Positions 27,112-35,700 of a stretch of 64,000 bases of DNA are shown here, in pieces; the first letter of the stretch is position 1, and each line of letters starts with the position of its first letter. The stretch covers positions 62,001 to 126,000 of the forward strand of contig NZ_JAEVHF010000009.1 in NCBI RefSeq assembly GCF_018263925.1. The letters are read 5' to 3'. This DNA comes from Kistimonas asteriae. Its GTDB lineage: Bacteria > Pseudomonadota > Gammaproteobacteria > Pseudomonadales > Endozoicomonadaceae. The notes under the pieces are model-generated. The model saw nothing but the letters and a program-made list of their open reading frames with translations. It ran no database searches and was not told the DNA's origin. Position numbers and translations under genes: made by a program.

Positions 27112-27199
27112 ACATAACGCCTCAATAATGGGCCGGAAAACCGCGCAGCGGTTTGGAGGTCCAGCCCCGCAGGGGCGACATTGATTGACTTGTAGTTGT
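27112..27199 (-). repeat. attC site 3
   Basis: On the minus strand it begins ACAAGTCAATCAATG and ends CATTATTGAGGCGTTATGT. The arms pair except for one extra C, the typical extrahelical base. The middle folds into two small hairpins (GCCCC-TGC-GGGGC and AAACCGC-TGC-GCGGTTT). It starts within 3 bp of the stop of the Cys-rich gene. Confidence 0.75.
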
Positions 27200-27607
27200 T
27201 TACCGACAGTAACACCCTGTGGTGGAGCCACAACCGCTACAAGCGATAGTAGAACTGCTTGATTCTTTATCACTCTCTGGAAGCATACCCTGAAACCTGC
27301 TAACCAAATTTTGTAAGTACTCGATTTCTTTATCTTTTTCATCGATTATTGGCTTGTACTTGTTCTCGTAATTGGATGCCATGCTTGCTATTACATTTTG
27401 TTTCTCATTCCACGCCTGCTGCTCACCTGTTTTTGCATCAATGAATTTTCGCCATATAAAGCTGGCAAGCCCAATTTTCGATGAATGTCCCGCTGCCAAT
27501 TCATAGTATTGAGCTTTAATGTCTTTCTTGAACTCTTCTTCTTCGGCAGAAAACTGACAGCAATTACCAGCAGTCTTTGGTACACCACATTTTCTACATC
27601 TAGTCAT
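27200..27607 (-). CDS. Cys-rich coiled-coil cassette protein, unknown
   Basis: This 135-aa protein is not one I recognise. An N-terminal MTRCRKCGVPKTAGNCC and a C-terminal CSGCGSTTGCYCR could each bind zinc. The middle is charged and helical with a likely coiled coil (about 75-110). The stop codon abuts attC site 3, the usual compact cassette arrangement. The ribosome binding site is weak, so the start at 27607 is moderately certain. Confidence 0.6.
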   Translation of the reverse strand: MTRCRKCGVPKTAGNCCQFSAEEEEFKKDIKAQYYELAAGHSSKIGLASFIWRKFIDAKTGEQQAWNEKQNVIASMASNYENKYKPIIDEKDKEIEYLQNLVSRFQGMLPESDKESSSSTIACSGCGSTTGCYCR

Positions 27608-27681
27608 TTAAAGTCCCAATGGTTCGATTTACTTAATGCAACTAACAGTACGTTTATACGAGCTCCAGATAGATGCTCCGG

Positions 27682-27862
27682 GGGGCGACTATGTCTGGCC
27701 CACGTCCGCGCGCCAAGCTCCTAAGCCACTCACTTGCTGACAGCGTTGGAGTACACCGGAGCTAATCGGCCAGCGTATTAAACATCTTCAGAAAACACCC
27801 TGTGCGGACCCGCATGCAGGGTGTTGTGGGGGCTGAGGGTAGAGCTCCCTCGGCTACCCGAT
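27682..27862 (+). other. Structured element, possible group II intron remnant
   Basis: Two tandem hairpins stand out: AACACCCTG/CAGGGTGTT (27794-27825) with an inner TGCG/CGCA stem, then GAGGG/CCCTC followed by GGCTACCCGAT. The pair resembles the domain V-domain VI 3' end of bacterial group II introns, some of which insert into attC sites on the opposite strand as here. No reverse transcriptase and too little sequence for a whole intron are present. It occupies the place where cassette 4 should have its attC. Confidence 0.25.
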
Positions 27863-27875
27863 TTATGAGCATATT

Positions 27876-28244
27876 CTAACTTCCAAAAAGCCTACTAAAG
27901 AATCCCTTGTTCTTTCGATCTTTAGACTTTTCAAATTCTTGCAATAATGGATTAGCTGCTTTCTCTAACGGATCATGAATATCAATAAGCTTGGTGACAA
28001 GATCAAAAGTTGACTCATACTCAATTATTTCATGAGTATCTGTTTCCACAGCCGAATCAAAAAGGTGCGGAAATACATTTATCCAAGCGGTGTAATACCT
28101 TCTGCAGAACTTCTCAGTACCAAAGAGCTGACCATGCGGCCCACAAATAAGCGCATGAGTAATTATCTTTTTCACACCATTCGCAGCTTTGGCAAGCTCA
28201 ATTTGCTTATCATTTAAAGTCACTAGAACTAATTTGTGCTTCAT
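27876..28244 (-). CDS. 122-aa cassette protein, unknown, with amphipathic tail
   Basis: I do not recognise this protein. It is mixed alpha/beta (KLVLVTLNDKQIELAKAANGVKK...) with CGPHGQLFGTEKFCRRYY in the middle and ends GFFSRLFGS, which could be a membrane-binding amphipathic helix. GAGAGATTAA before the ATG is a fair ribosome binding site. The gene begins just after the 3' arm of attC site 2, as expected for a cassette. Confidence 0.6.
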   Translation of the reverse strand: MKHKLVLVTLNDKQIELAKAANGVKKIITHALICGPHGQLFGTEKFCRRYYTAWINVFPHLFDSAVETDTHEIIEYESTFDLVTKLIDIHDPLEKAANPLLQEFEKSKDRKNKGFFSRLFGS

Positions 28245-28257
28245 TTAATCTCTCTAC

Positions 28258-28364
28258 TCATAACGCCCGCATCAACTGCCGGAGGCCAATGGCGCCTTTT
28301 GTGCGGTTTTTTTGGCACAAAAGGTGACAGTGGGGGGAGGTCAGATTGCAGGTGCTTGTTATGT
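28258..28364 (-). repeat. attC site 2 (long form)
   Basis: On the minus strand it runs from ACATAACAAGCACC to GCGGGCGTTATGA over 107 bp. AAC/GTT, GC-rich arms and an inner CTTTTGTGCC...GCACAAAAG stem pair imperfectly. The outer ACATAAC and GTTATGA are the 7-bp R'' and R' boxes. Confidence 0.65.
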
Positions 28365-28373
28365 TTTAGCTTC

Positions 28374-28715
28374 CTAAAGTGACTGAATTTGTTTTCTAAT
28401 CGAATCAACCATAGTGCTTGCCATAGCATGATTTGATTTATTTTTACCTTCCCAGGCATCCCGTTCTTTTATGGCTTTAGCTAACTTTTCTTCAAGCTCT
28501 TCTAATTGCTTTTTTCTGTTCAAAATACATCCTCTATTTTTGTGCTCTTTACATAAAGAGTTCCAGAATTCTTTATAAGGCATTACATCTTCATGTTTAG
28601 CTCGCCAATGCGCATCAATTCCATCCCAACCATTGCCCTTGAATATATGCTTACATTCAGGACAAATTCTTGGGCGATCTTTAGATATACCTTTTTCACA
28701 ACATGAACAATTCAC
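28374..28715 (-). CDS. Zinc-finger/coiled-coil cassette protein, unknown
   Basis: This 113-aa protein starts at a GTG at 28715 with GGGGAGAGAAAA before it. The frame is open 32 codons further, but those codons translate attC site 1 itself, so the longer start is wrong. It has CSCCEKG, CPECKHIF and AHWRAKH, a plausible treble-clef or C2H2-like zinc site, followed by a strongly charged coiled coil. The function is unknown. Confidence 0.62.
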   Translation of the reverse strand: MNCSCCEKGISKDRPRICPECKHIFKGNGWDGIDAHWRAKHEDVMPYKEFWNSLCKEHKNRGCILNRKKQLEELEEKLAKAIKERDAWEGKNKSNHAMASTMVDSIRKQIQSL

Positions 28716-28730
28716 TTTTCTCTCCCCAAA

Positions 28731-28783
28731 ACATAACGCCTCAATCAGCCGCCGCCGTTGGCGGTCGGCTGGATTGACTTGTA
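28731..28783 (-). repeat. attC site 1 (compact form)
   Basis: On the minus strand TCAAT-C-CAGCCG pairs with CGGCTG-ATTGA, leaving one extrahelical C. The apex is ACCGCC-AAC-GGCGG. It is bounded by TACAAG and by GGCGTTATGT. This is the clearest attC of the set. Confidence 0.82.
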
Positions 28784-28803
28784 CCTTGCTGATAAAAGAG
28801 ACT

Positions 28804-30609
28804 TCATTCAACTACTGATGGAGACTCAAATTCAACCAAGTCACTATCTTTTGATTTTACCTCTTGAACACCGTATTCAGAAACGATTTGAACAAATTCA
28901 CAATATCTCTCTTCGATGAAGTTGTCGTAGTCGTCTACAGACATTTCATTTTTAGAGATAATCTCTAATGATTTATCATTGAATAATTGCGTCTTGTAAA
29001 TTTTGTAAGCTGCGGATTGACTTCCAACAGAGTTCACTGAGTTTTTCAGTTGGTTATTTGGTGGGAAGTTTAGCCAATGTCCATTAGTCTTGGAGAACAA
29101 GAACATGGTATTCAATGCTAGATTGATTTCGGTGTCTGACTTTGTATACCCTTTTAACCCTTTTGGAGCCCATCGTGTTGGGAAAACATGATGTATTTGA
29201 GTAGAGTGCAACCCATCACCAAAGCCAATTGGTTCTCTTTGTAAAGGATCTTCTGGTTTTTTCGAGTTAATTAGACAATGAAATAGCTTTCCGATAGCAC
29301 CATTGGGGCTAGCTGCCTTAATTTGTTTAGAGATATATGCGTCTTTTATCCATTTGGGCTTTTCTCTGTCGCCACCTAAAATCCATTTCTTTATATCTTC
29401 AAGATCCCTACTTTGCTTGTTATGAACTCCTTCTTGATATCTTTGCATAATTGAAGATGCAACGAACCAAGTTCTTAACTTACTTTTTGCACTGGCAATT
29501 TCAACCTGGTCTGTAATATTTTGGGAGATAAAATCAAACGCAAGTGCCATAGGTGCAAAAATGGCATCATAAGGAACCAATTTGTCGGTAACATCCAGCC
29601 CTAATCCAAGTGATGATGTTAGAAATTCACCAACAGCATCTAATTGCTGTGCAGCTTTTTCTCCATACATCTCATATGCTGTATGATCGATATTTTTTGG
29701 TAGATCTGACTTTTTAGGTGATCTTCCTGCTAAAAGAGCAACTACTTGCAGAAGTAGTTCACCATTTTTATCTATGTTATTGTAAAAGCCGTATTTTGAT
29801 TTGAACTCAATTATGTCATCTTCTAACTTTACATCATGAGGGTAAAGAATTGCGACAACAAGTTCGAATGGTGTTAGTAACTTTCCACTTGTATTAATTG
29901 TTGTAAAGACCTTGCTAATTGAAGAAAGATCAAATTCATTTCCAGGCTCTATAACTGGAACTTGTAGATTAGATTTTGGCCTGAGGTGCTTCTTAACAAC
30001 TTTTCTGATTATATTTTTATCTCTCTTATCGGCTATATCATCAGTTAATTCATCCAGAGTATTTTCAAACTGCCCAGTTAATAGTGGCGTCCAAAGTAGT
30101 TTGCTTTTGTGGAAATGCTCTAGTCTATCTTTTCTGCGTTTTTTTGCTGTCAAGTATCCATCATCAATTTCAAGCTCATCACAAAATTCTTTTACTGCGA
30201 TTTCATCTTCAATATTGACCTTGCGCTCTTTAAGAAGTGCATCGACCTTCTTTATATCTATATAGTATTCACTTCCTTCTGCATCATCTAGGCCATAAAG
30301 AATCGATAGCCCGGCAGTTATACGTTGTTGTCCATCAAGAATAAGACTCTCACACTCTTCTTTGTGAGCTGCTTTGTTTCCAGCGCCATAAAAAGATCTC
30401 GGCCCTAGTTTGGAGCCATCATTAGATGTTAAAAAAAGAAAAGATCCAATTGGAAAACCTAGCCTTAAAGAGTCATATAAAGACATAACCTGCTTATTTG
30501 ACCATTTCCACTTACGCTGAAATGCAGGAAGCTTGAAATCACCAGTTTTAGCTTTTTCAACGATTTCTGAATAATTCTGTGCGGTGGTCTTTGTGAAGCT
30601 CATTTTCAA
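28804..30609 (-). CDS. DUF262-HNH (GmrSD-like) restriction-type protein, cassette 2
   Basis: This 601-aa protein has an N-terminal DUF262 domain with LPAFQRKWKW at about 24 and the ParB-like DGQQR signature at about 92. The C-terminal part holds IHHVFP at about 470 and a following LNTMFLF, resembling the DUF1524/His-Me nuclease. Both halves of a GmrS/GmrD pair thus seem fused in one chain. GmrSD cleaves DNA with modified, for example glucosylated, bases, so anti-phage activity is plausible. At 1.8 kb it is large for a cassette. It starts 110 bp after attC site 4 and ends 21 bp before attC site 1. Confidence 0.82.
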   Translation of the reverse strand: MKMSFTKTTAQNYSEIVEKAKTGDFKLPAFQRKWKWSNKQVMSLYDSLRLGFPIGSFLFLTSNDGSKLGPRSFYGAGNKAAHKEECESLILDGQQRITAGLSILYGLDDAEGSEYYIDIKKVDALLKERKVNIEDEIAVKEFCDELEIDDGYLTAKKRRKDRLEHFHKSKLLWTPLLTGQFENTLDELTDDIADKRDKNIIRKVVKKHLRPKSNLQVPVIEPGNEFDLSSISKVFTTINTSGKLLTPFELVVAILYPHDVKLEDDIIEFKSKYGFYNNIDKNGELLLQVVALLAGRSPKKSDLPKNIDHTAYEMYGEKAAQQLDAVGEFLTSSLGLGLDVTDKLVPYDAIFAPMALAFDFISQNITDQVEIASAKSKLRTWFVASSIMQRYQEGVHNKQSRDLEDIKKWILGGDREKPKWIKDAYISKQIKAASPNGAIGKLFHCLINSKKPEDPLQREPIGFGDGLHSTQIHHVFPTRWAPKGLKGYTKSDTEINLALNTMFLFSKTNGHWLNFPPNNQLKNSVNSVGSQSAAYKIYKTQLFNDKSLEIISKNEMSVDDYDNFIEERYCEFVQIVSEYGVQEVKSKDSDLVEFESPSVVE

Positions 30610-30718
30610 TATTTCTTGCTTTAATATTTTATTTACCTCTCATGAACTAAGAGGGGCTATACGTAATCTATGTAACTTTTCGTTTGAGGGTAACTGCATG
30701 CGTATGCAGGAGGAAGCG

Positions 30719-30772
30719 AGGTAACGCCTAAATCAGGTGCGCCGTAGGCGTCACCTGGATTTACTTGGTAAA
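30719..30772 (-). repeat. attC site 4
   Basis: On the minus strand TAAAT-C-CAGGTG pairs with CACCTG-ATTTA with one extrahelical C, as in site 1. The apex is ACGCC-TAC-GGCGC. Outer boxes are TTTACCAAG and GGCGTTACCT. It lies 5 bp after the stop of the 173-aa gene. Confidence 0.8.
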
Positions 30773-30777
30773 TGCAA

Positions 30778-31299
30778 TTACTTTTTTCTCTGAGTTAACT
30801 TGAACAGCTTTTTATGAACCTCATCCTTTTTTATCCTCGAAGAAAAAGATGCAAGCATAAGCCTGCCTGGGTTCAGTGCCACTGTGATTGTATATAGTTG
30901 TAATAACCCAAGAATACCAAGAAAAGAGTAACTAACACCTCTTATCCAAAACACATATTTATGAGTAGTTATCATTTCTTTTAAGATTGGAGCAAATATT
31001 TGTATCACCAATGTACTGGCAATTATTATTAGTGAATAGATTATTGGCAATATCAAAGCTCTTGTTTTTGCTAGCTCTTCAATTTTGCCACTTATGTCAT
31101 GCTTGCCAAATATTTTATTAAATGACTCAGGGCTAAATATGGCTAGCCATATCCCCATAACACCGAAGACGAATGATGCAATATCTCGTATTGAGTCATA
31201 AACATCTTTTTGATCAGAGTAAGATATCTTTTGACCGTAGTTGAATAGCACCCATATTGTACTCAGCAGCAATAGAGACAATATAATCTTCTTTATCAT
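30778..31299 (-). CDS. Four-TM membrane protein, second gene of cassette 1
   Basis: This 173-aa protein is not one I recognise. It has an N-terminal signal-anchor-like helix and further helices near 35-58, 82-105 and 120-145, with a basic C-terminal tail (SSRIKKDEVHKKLFKLTQRKK). ATGGAGATAAC gives it a ribosome binding site. It starts 11 bp after the 338-aa gene with no attC between, so the two form one cassette and probably work together. The soluble-plus-membrane layout recalls effector pairs such as RexA/RexB, without sequence evidence. Confidence 0.65.
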   Translation of the reverse strand: MIKKIILSLLLLSTIWVLFNYGQKISYSDQKDVYDSIRDIASFVFGVMGIWLAIFSPESFNKIFGKHDISGKIEELAKTRALILPIIYSLIIIASTLVIQIFAPILKEMITTHKYVFWIRGVSYSFLGILGLLQLYTITVALNPGRLMLASFSSRIKKDEVHKKLFKLTQRKK

Positions 31300-31310
31300 G
31301 TTATCTCCAT

Positions 31311-32327
31311 TTAATCTAGTGATCGAAATATTCTATCCTGATTTTGCTGCAAAGATCTGATCAAAGATTGAGCATTAATAACCTCATCATTATCTCTTGT
31401 TATATCCAAGTCAACTTCATCCTTTGCCGATGAGTGACTTAGCCAATATGTGTTTCCGGCAATATTGAAACCAATATCGTCCCATCTGGTTTCATTGTTC
31501 TCATTCCACTCGCTTATCATCTGGTCTAGCTGTTCAGGGCTTGGTGTATAGCTTACTTCATACTTCACTTTTACATCAGTTTCTGCGTGAGTAACATCTT
31601 GAAGCAGTACCCTATCCATCATCCTTTGAAGAAAGTTTCTATCATCTGTTTCAGTGATCGATAATCTGTTTTTTCTTATTATCTTTGTAATTCTATTCGA
31701 ATTTTGAGATATATATTCAATCTTACCATCTTTTTTGTAAATTGAATCATGAAACTTAGAATATAAAGATTGAATTTCATCTGTATCTGCTTCACGATAT
31801 CCCATGATCAAATTTTGTTCGCCATCATCAGTTTCTTCAGTAACAGCATATGATGAAAACTTGGCCATAAACTCATTTATGTATTTTGCAAAGTTTTTAT
31901 GGCCATTTTTACTATGATGAAACCGTACTGTTGCGAGCAGGTTTTGCTCAGGAATAATCCAGAAGTACGTTGCATAACCCGGAATAGTATTTTCAGGAAA
32001 CTCATTAAAACTGAATGATGGGTTTGTTAGTGTACTATCTGCTGAAATTGCAGCAACAGCATTGCTTTGTGTTGTAGGGATTTGATTCCACATTGAAACA
32101 AGATACTGAGTCCCGCGCTGTACACAGTTTAGGCAATATGACTTTTCAAGTTCTTCTCCATCACGTACTTCATATGTTCCTCTCTGAACTAATGTAAGAT
32201 TACTTATCCAGTTCCCTAAATCAGATAATACTGATGCTACATCTCCAAATTCAGACTCCTGTCTTCCATATTTATAATACCCACAGGAATTGATTTGATA
32301 GAAAAGAATTTTTGCTTCTTCAGACAT
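31311..32327 (-). CDS. Soluble 338-aa protein, first gene of cassette 1, unknown
   Basis: I do not recognise this protein. It begins MSEEAKILFYQINSCGYYKYG and includes a beta-rich region with PGYATYFWIIPEQNLLATVRF. The C-terminal half is charged, with FLQRMMDRVLLQD and NNETRWDDIGFNIAGNTYWL. No membrane segment or catalytic motif is evident. TAGGAAAAAC precedes the ATG. It is AT-rich and is coupled to the membrane protein that follows. A sensor or toxin role in phage defence is only a guess. Confidence 0.65.
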   Translation of the reverse strand: MSEEAKILFYQINSCGYYKYGRQESEFGDVASVLSDLGNWISNLTLVQRGTYEVRDGEELEKSYCLNCVQRGTQYLVSMWNQIPTTQSNAVAAISADSTLTNPSFSFNEFPENTIPGYATYFWIIPEQNLLATVRFHHSKNGHKNFAKYINEFMAKFSSYAVTEETDDGEQNLIMGYREADTDEIQSLYSKFHDSIYKKDGKIEYISQNSNRITKIIRKNRLSITETDDRNFLQRMMDRVLLQDVTHAETDVKVKYEVSYTPSPEQLDQMISEWNENNETRWDDIGFNIAGNTYWLSHSSAKDEVDLDITRDNDEVINAQSLIRSLQQNQDRIFRSLD

Positions 32328-32744
32328 GTTTTTCCTACATGTTAGTGATGATGTTGATTGAGCATTTAAAGTGTACTTATGCGAACTCTGTTCGCCTAAG
32401 TACCGGATGCATTACTTATACGAATCTACGTTCTACATTGTCCTGGATGGATCACCACTGATTCAATCCAGTTCGGGCAGTTACACGCAGGCTCTAGCCA
32501 TTCCGCAACCACGCTACCGCCCGAAGGGGTCGCACGGTGGTTTTGTGACCGGCGGAGCATGGGCCTCGGTAGCTCGATGTTGAACGGTTGTTCTATAAAT
32601 GGTGCTTATCTAATCACATTTAGGAAGGGGGGGCTATTGCTTGGAGGGGGTATCGCTTAGGTAGTTTTCCCAGCTCGCCGATCCGTTAAGCTGGAATAGA
32701 CAAGCTGAAAAAAAATCCGTTGACTATGCAGGGGGGGGGAGCGA
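32328..32744. other. 417-bp non-coding junction between cassette array and late operon
   Basis: This gap holds the long palindrome at 32373-32403, a CCAGCT...AGCTGG hairpin at about 32670-32693, runs of seven to nine G (near 32626 and 32732) and a T-run on the minus strand after the giant gene. A + strand 70-codon ORF inside it looks spurious. I see no attI, integrase fragment or attC. Confidence 0.45.
32373..32403. repeat. Near-perfect palindrome with dif-like arms
   Basis: GTACTTA-T-GCGAAC, a TCT loop, and GTTCGC-C-TAAGTAC form a 13-bp stem with one mismatch. One arm reads TTCGCATAA on the minus strand, identical to the XerC half of bacterial dif sites, but no full dif is present. It may be a recombination or replication site, or the array border. 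Confidence 0.4.
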
Positions 32745-35700
32745 TCAGTTCCCATACTTCCTTGCCGCGTCCCGATAGGCTGCATTTATCTGCCGATTCA
32801 GGGCCTCAATTCTTTGCCGCTTAAGACCGGAACTCATAAAGCGGTTATCCAATAACGTTCTAACCTGCTTGCGTAGCTCGCTGATCTTGCGAGAGTTCCG
32901 GTTGATACCCTTGCGCTTGCTCAGTGTGGCGTCGTGCTCCTTCTGAAGCGCTGCCGCCTTGCCTGCCAAGCCCTGCTTCTGGTACGACTTAATTGTTGCA
33001 GACAGCTCGTTAGCCTCGCGCATCATCTCATACAGCTCTGTGCTGTAGCGGGTTGCTCCCGGCTCCTTACCTCGCAAGAAAGAACCGAGTACCGGGATAT
33101 GCTTAATACTGGCTTCAGGCTTATCCGGCGTATCTCGCACTTTACGGGAAAGGCCGTCAGCCCCCATAAGCGCATAACTACCCAACGTGCCGAAATATCC
33201 CCTGAACAGGTATTCAAGTCGCTTGGGTGAACGCATCCATTCCGGTGCAGCGTCCGGCATAGCCTCCGCTACCGCCTTCATGGTTTCCGAAGTCCAGGGC
33301 GTGTACTGACTCTCCGGTGTCTGGTACTGCATCCCCAGCGACAGGATAGGCGCACCGGTAAAGCTGTTTGTGTTGGTGCCAACATCAACAGCCGGAGCCA
33401 TGAACTGTGGCATGCTCAACGCAAACACATCAGTCAGAACGCCGCCGATCATCTTACCGGCCCATTCACCATCCTCACCGTTAAAGATCACGTTATTGGC
33501 AATTTCCGGAACCGTGGCAAAGATAGCGCCCATCTCGAACGGCTTAGGTATCCGATAATGGTTACCCTCGCCGTCCCAGTAATGGTGCCAGGTCAGCTTT
33601 TCATGTTCTGGTAATGACTTGTACCGCTCATCGTCGGCAAACAGGGACCAGAGCGCGATACTGGCAGCCATGTAGATTGAACCGCGTAACAGCATTGCTG
33701 ACGGGTTTTCAATGCCACCACGAGCCAGACGATCAAGCCCTTGTATCCGTGCATTCAGGAACGGAATAATCTCTGTCAGTATTCGGGTCGCCTGCCATTT
33801 ACCGCGGCGGGTGAAGTTAAGAACGTCCTGCGCCTGGTGCGCGGCTTCCGCAATACTGGCTCCCTTGGCGATAGCATCCTCATACACAGCGAGCCTGTTC
33901 GCATTTTCGAACCGTCCCCCGAACTTCTGCCACTTCTGCCAACCTTTAGACAGGTCATCTATTGCGCGGCGGTGGTGCGCCTTGTACTGCCCTGGTGTTA
34001 TGTTGCCGCGAATGTTGTCCGGGGTGATTTCATAGAATCCGCCACTGCCACCACCAGCCATCATCAGCGCCCAATGCTCATCAGACTCAAGCCCGTTAGC
34101 CACCCTTTTCATTGCCGTGCTCATAGAAGCATGAAGGGTCTTGCCGTTGATATCGGGGTGTACGGTCATCCAGGTCGACAGGGTATCCCTGACAAAGTTA
34201 CGCGCCATGAATCCGGGGTCTGACGTTACCAGGTTGGTTAATAGCCGTTTGGGGAAGGCAAATATTTTCAGGATACCGTTCAGGGTATCCGGCCCCATTG
34301 CCTGCATGGTTTCAAGTAACTGCTGATCGTGCACCTGGTACACGTCCGTTTTACCGTCGCGAGACACCTTGACTGCTCCCTCGCCTAAGTCCTGAAACTT
34401 AACCAGCATATTGCCCCAGCGTTTCACCTGCTCATCGGTGAGGCTGTCGCCTTCTTTGATGACTCCAAGGTCGACTAACCGATCTTTCACCTGGTCGGAG
34501 GTCATGCGGTCGCCTGCGCGGGTTTTCTCCATAACACCGGCATCGGTGCCAATGTCGGCAATACGCTGCATGGCGATATTTTTCATGCTGGCATCAATCA
34601 GGCTTTCGGTGTTGCGATAGATCGCTTCCAGTGGGCTTATCTGTTCAACACCCCCTTCAAGACGTTTGATACCGCTTTTCTGGTTGCTCAATCCCTTGCG
34701 GCGTAACAGGCTGTTCTGACTACCGTCGTCGAGGCGGTTTACACGGTGGAATGGCAGGTAGTCATCAGACTCCCATAGTTTTCGATCTTCAGCGTTAATC
34801 AGTCCTGCATCTTCGGCAAAATCAAGAACCTGCCGGTTGAATTGCTGGTAGTCCTTCTGTACCTGCTGGAATTGTTTTTTCAGGTCTGGTCGTGCGTCAA
34901 CGTAGCGGTTAATGCTGTCGATGTCGGCCTGGGTAAACAGGTTTTCACGGCCATCCCTTAATAGTCGTTGAGCTCGTTGCGCTGCTGCCCAATGCTCCCA
35001 TAGCTCCAAGTTGCCCGCTTTGGCGATTGGCTCCATGATCTCCAGCAAGCCTTTGCTACCCTTGCGAACAATGACGCTGCCCTTCTCCAGCATGGGTGTA
35101 CCCTTGCCGAGAATAGCTGTCATCATGCCGCTGAGGTTCTTAGTGCGCAGGGTTGCTTTATAGGCTGAATCACTGGCCTCTTTCAGGTTACCGTCGTTCG
35201 ATGACTTCTCCAGTCGGGCGATAGGGTCAAACTGATCAATGATGCCGGCGTAGGCACGACTGGCGTATTCTTTCCATGTGTTCTTGTCGGCCAGCTCCAT
35301 ATCGCTGAACCAGTCTTTCACCCGCTCTACAATACCTTGCTGCTGTCGAACACCTGCGTTAGTGCGGCGCATAGCCTCAGCTATGTCTTCAGGTAGGCCG
35401 TCGATAACGTCAATGGAAGCGGTGCGGTAGCGGTTGGAACTATCTGAGTCTTCAGAATGGAACTTTTCAGTACGGCCTGGGTCTTTATTAGCTGACGACC
35501 TTGCAGTTGGCTGGATCGCTACGCTTCCCTCTTTTGTGGTGTCGCTAGCCCCAGAGATTCCGGCAAGGTCGTCTTTCTTTCCGCCTCCCGGTCCGTCCGG
35601 GTTGTTTTCACCCTTCAGCTTCTTCCGTGCCGCTTCCAGCAATTCAACCACATCATCCTGCGTCCAGTTCAGATCGGGAAACAGTTGGCGCAGTACCCGG

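Larger units (their letters stand above)
25936..32403 (-). mobile_element. Integron cassette cluster without integrase (CALIN) inside the prophage
   Basis: Seven AT-rich minus-strand ORFs lie head to tail. Four of the gaps hold sites with attC anatomy: a 5' ACAAGTCAATC or ACATAACAAGC arm, a palindromic middle with an unpaired extra base, and a 3' ATTGAGGCGTTATGT-like arm. Each lies just after a stop codon and before the next gene. Codon use and GC differ sharply from the phage genes on both sides. No intI gene is in the window. Cassette order in transcription is the 338-aa/173-aa pair, DUF262-HNH, a Zn-finger protein, a 122-aa protein, a Cys-rich protein and DUF3578-HNH. Confidence 0.75.

Noticed and set aside
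32373..32403. Full dif site
   Set aside because: Only XerC-type half-site sequence is present; the XerD half TTATGTTAAAT is missing.
32371..32583. 70-codon + strand ORF between cassettes and the giant gene
   Set aside because: It starts inside the palindrome, lacks a ribosome binding site and has no recognisable domain.
32330..32744. Integron integrase or attI remnant at the head of the cassette array
   Set aside because: No tyrosine-recombinase motifs in any frame and no attI-like GTTRRRY box with direct repeats.
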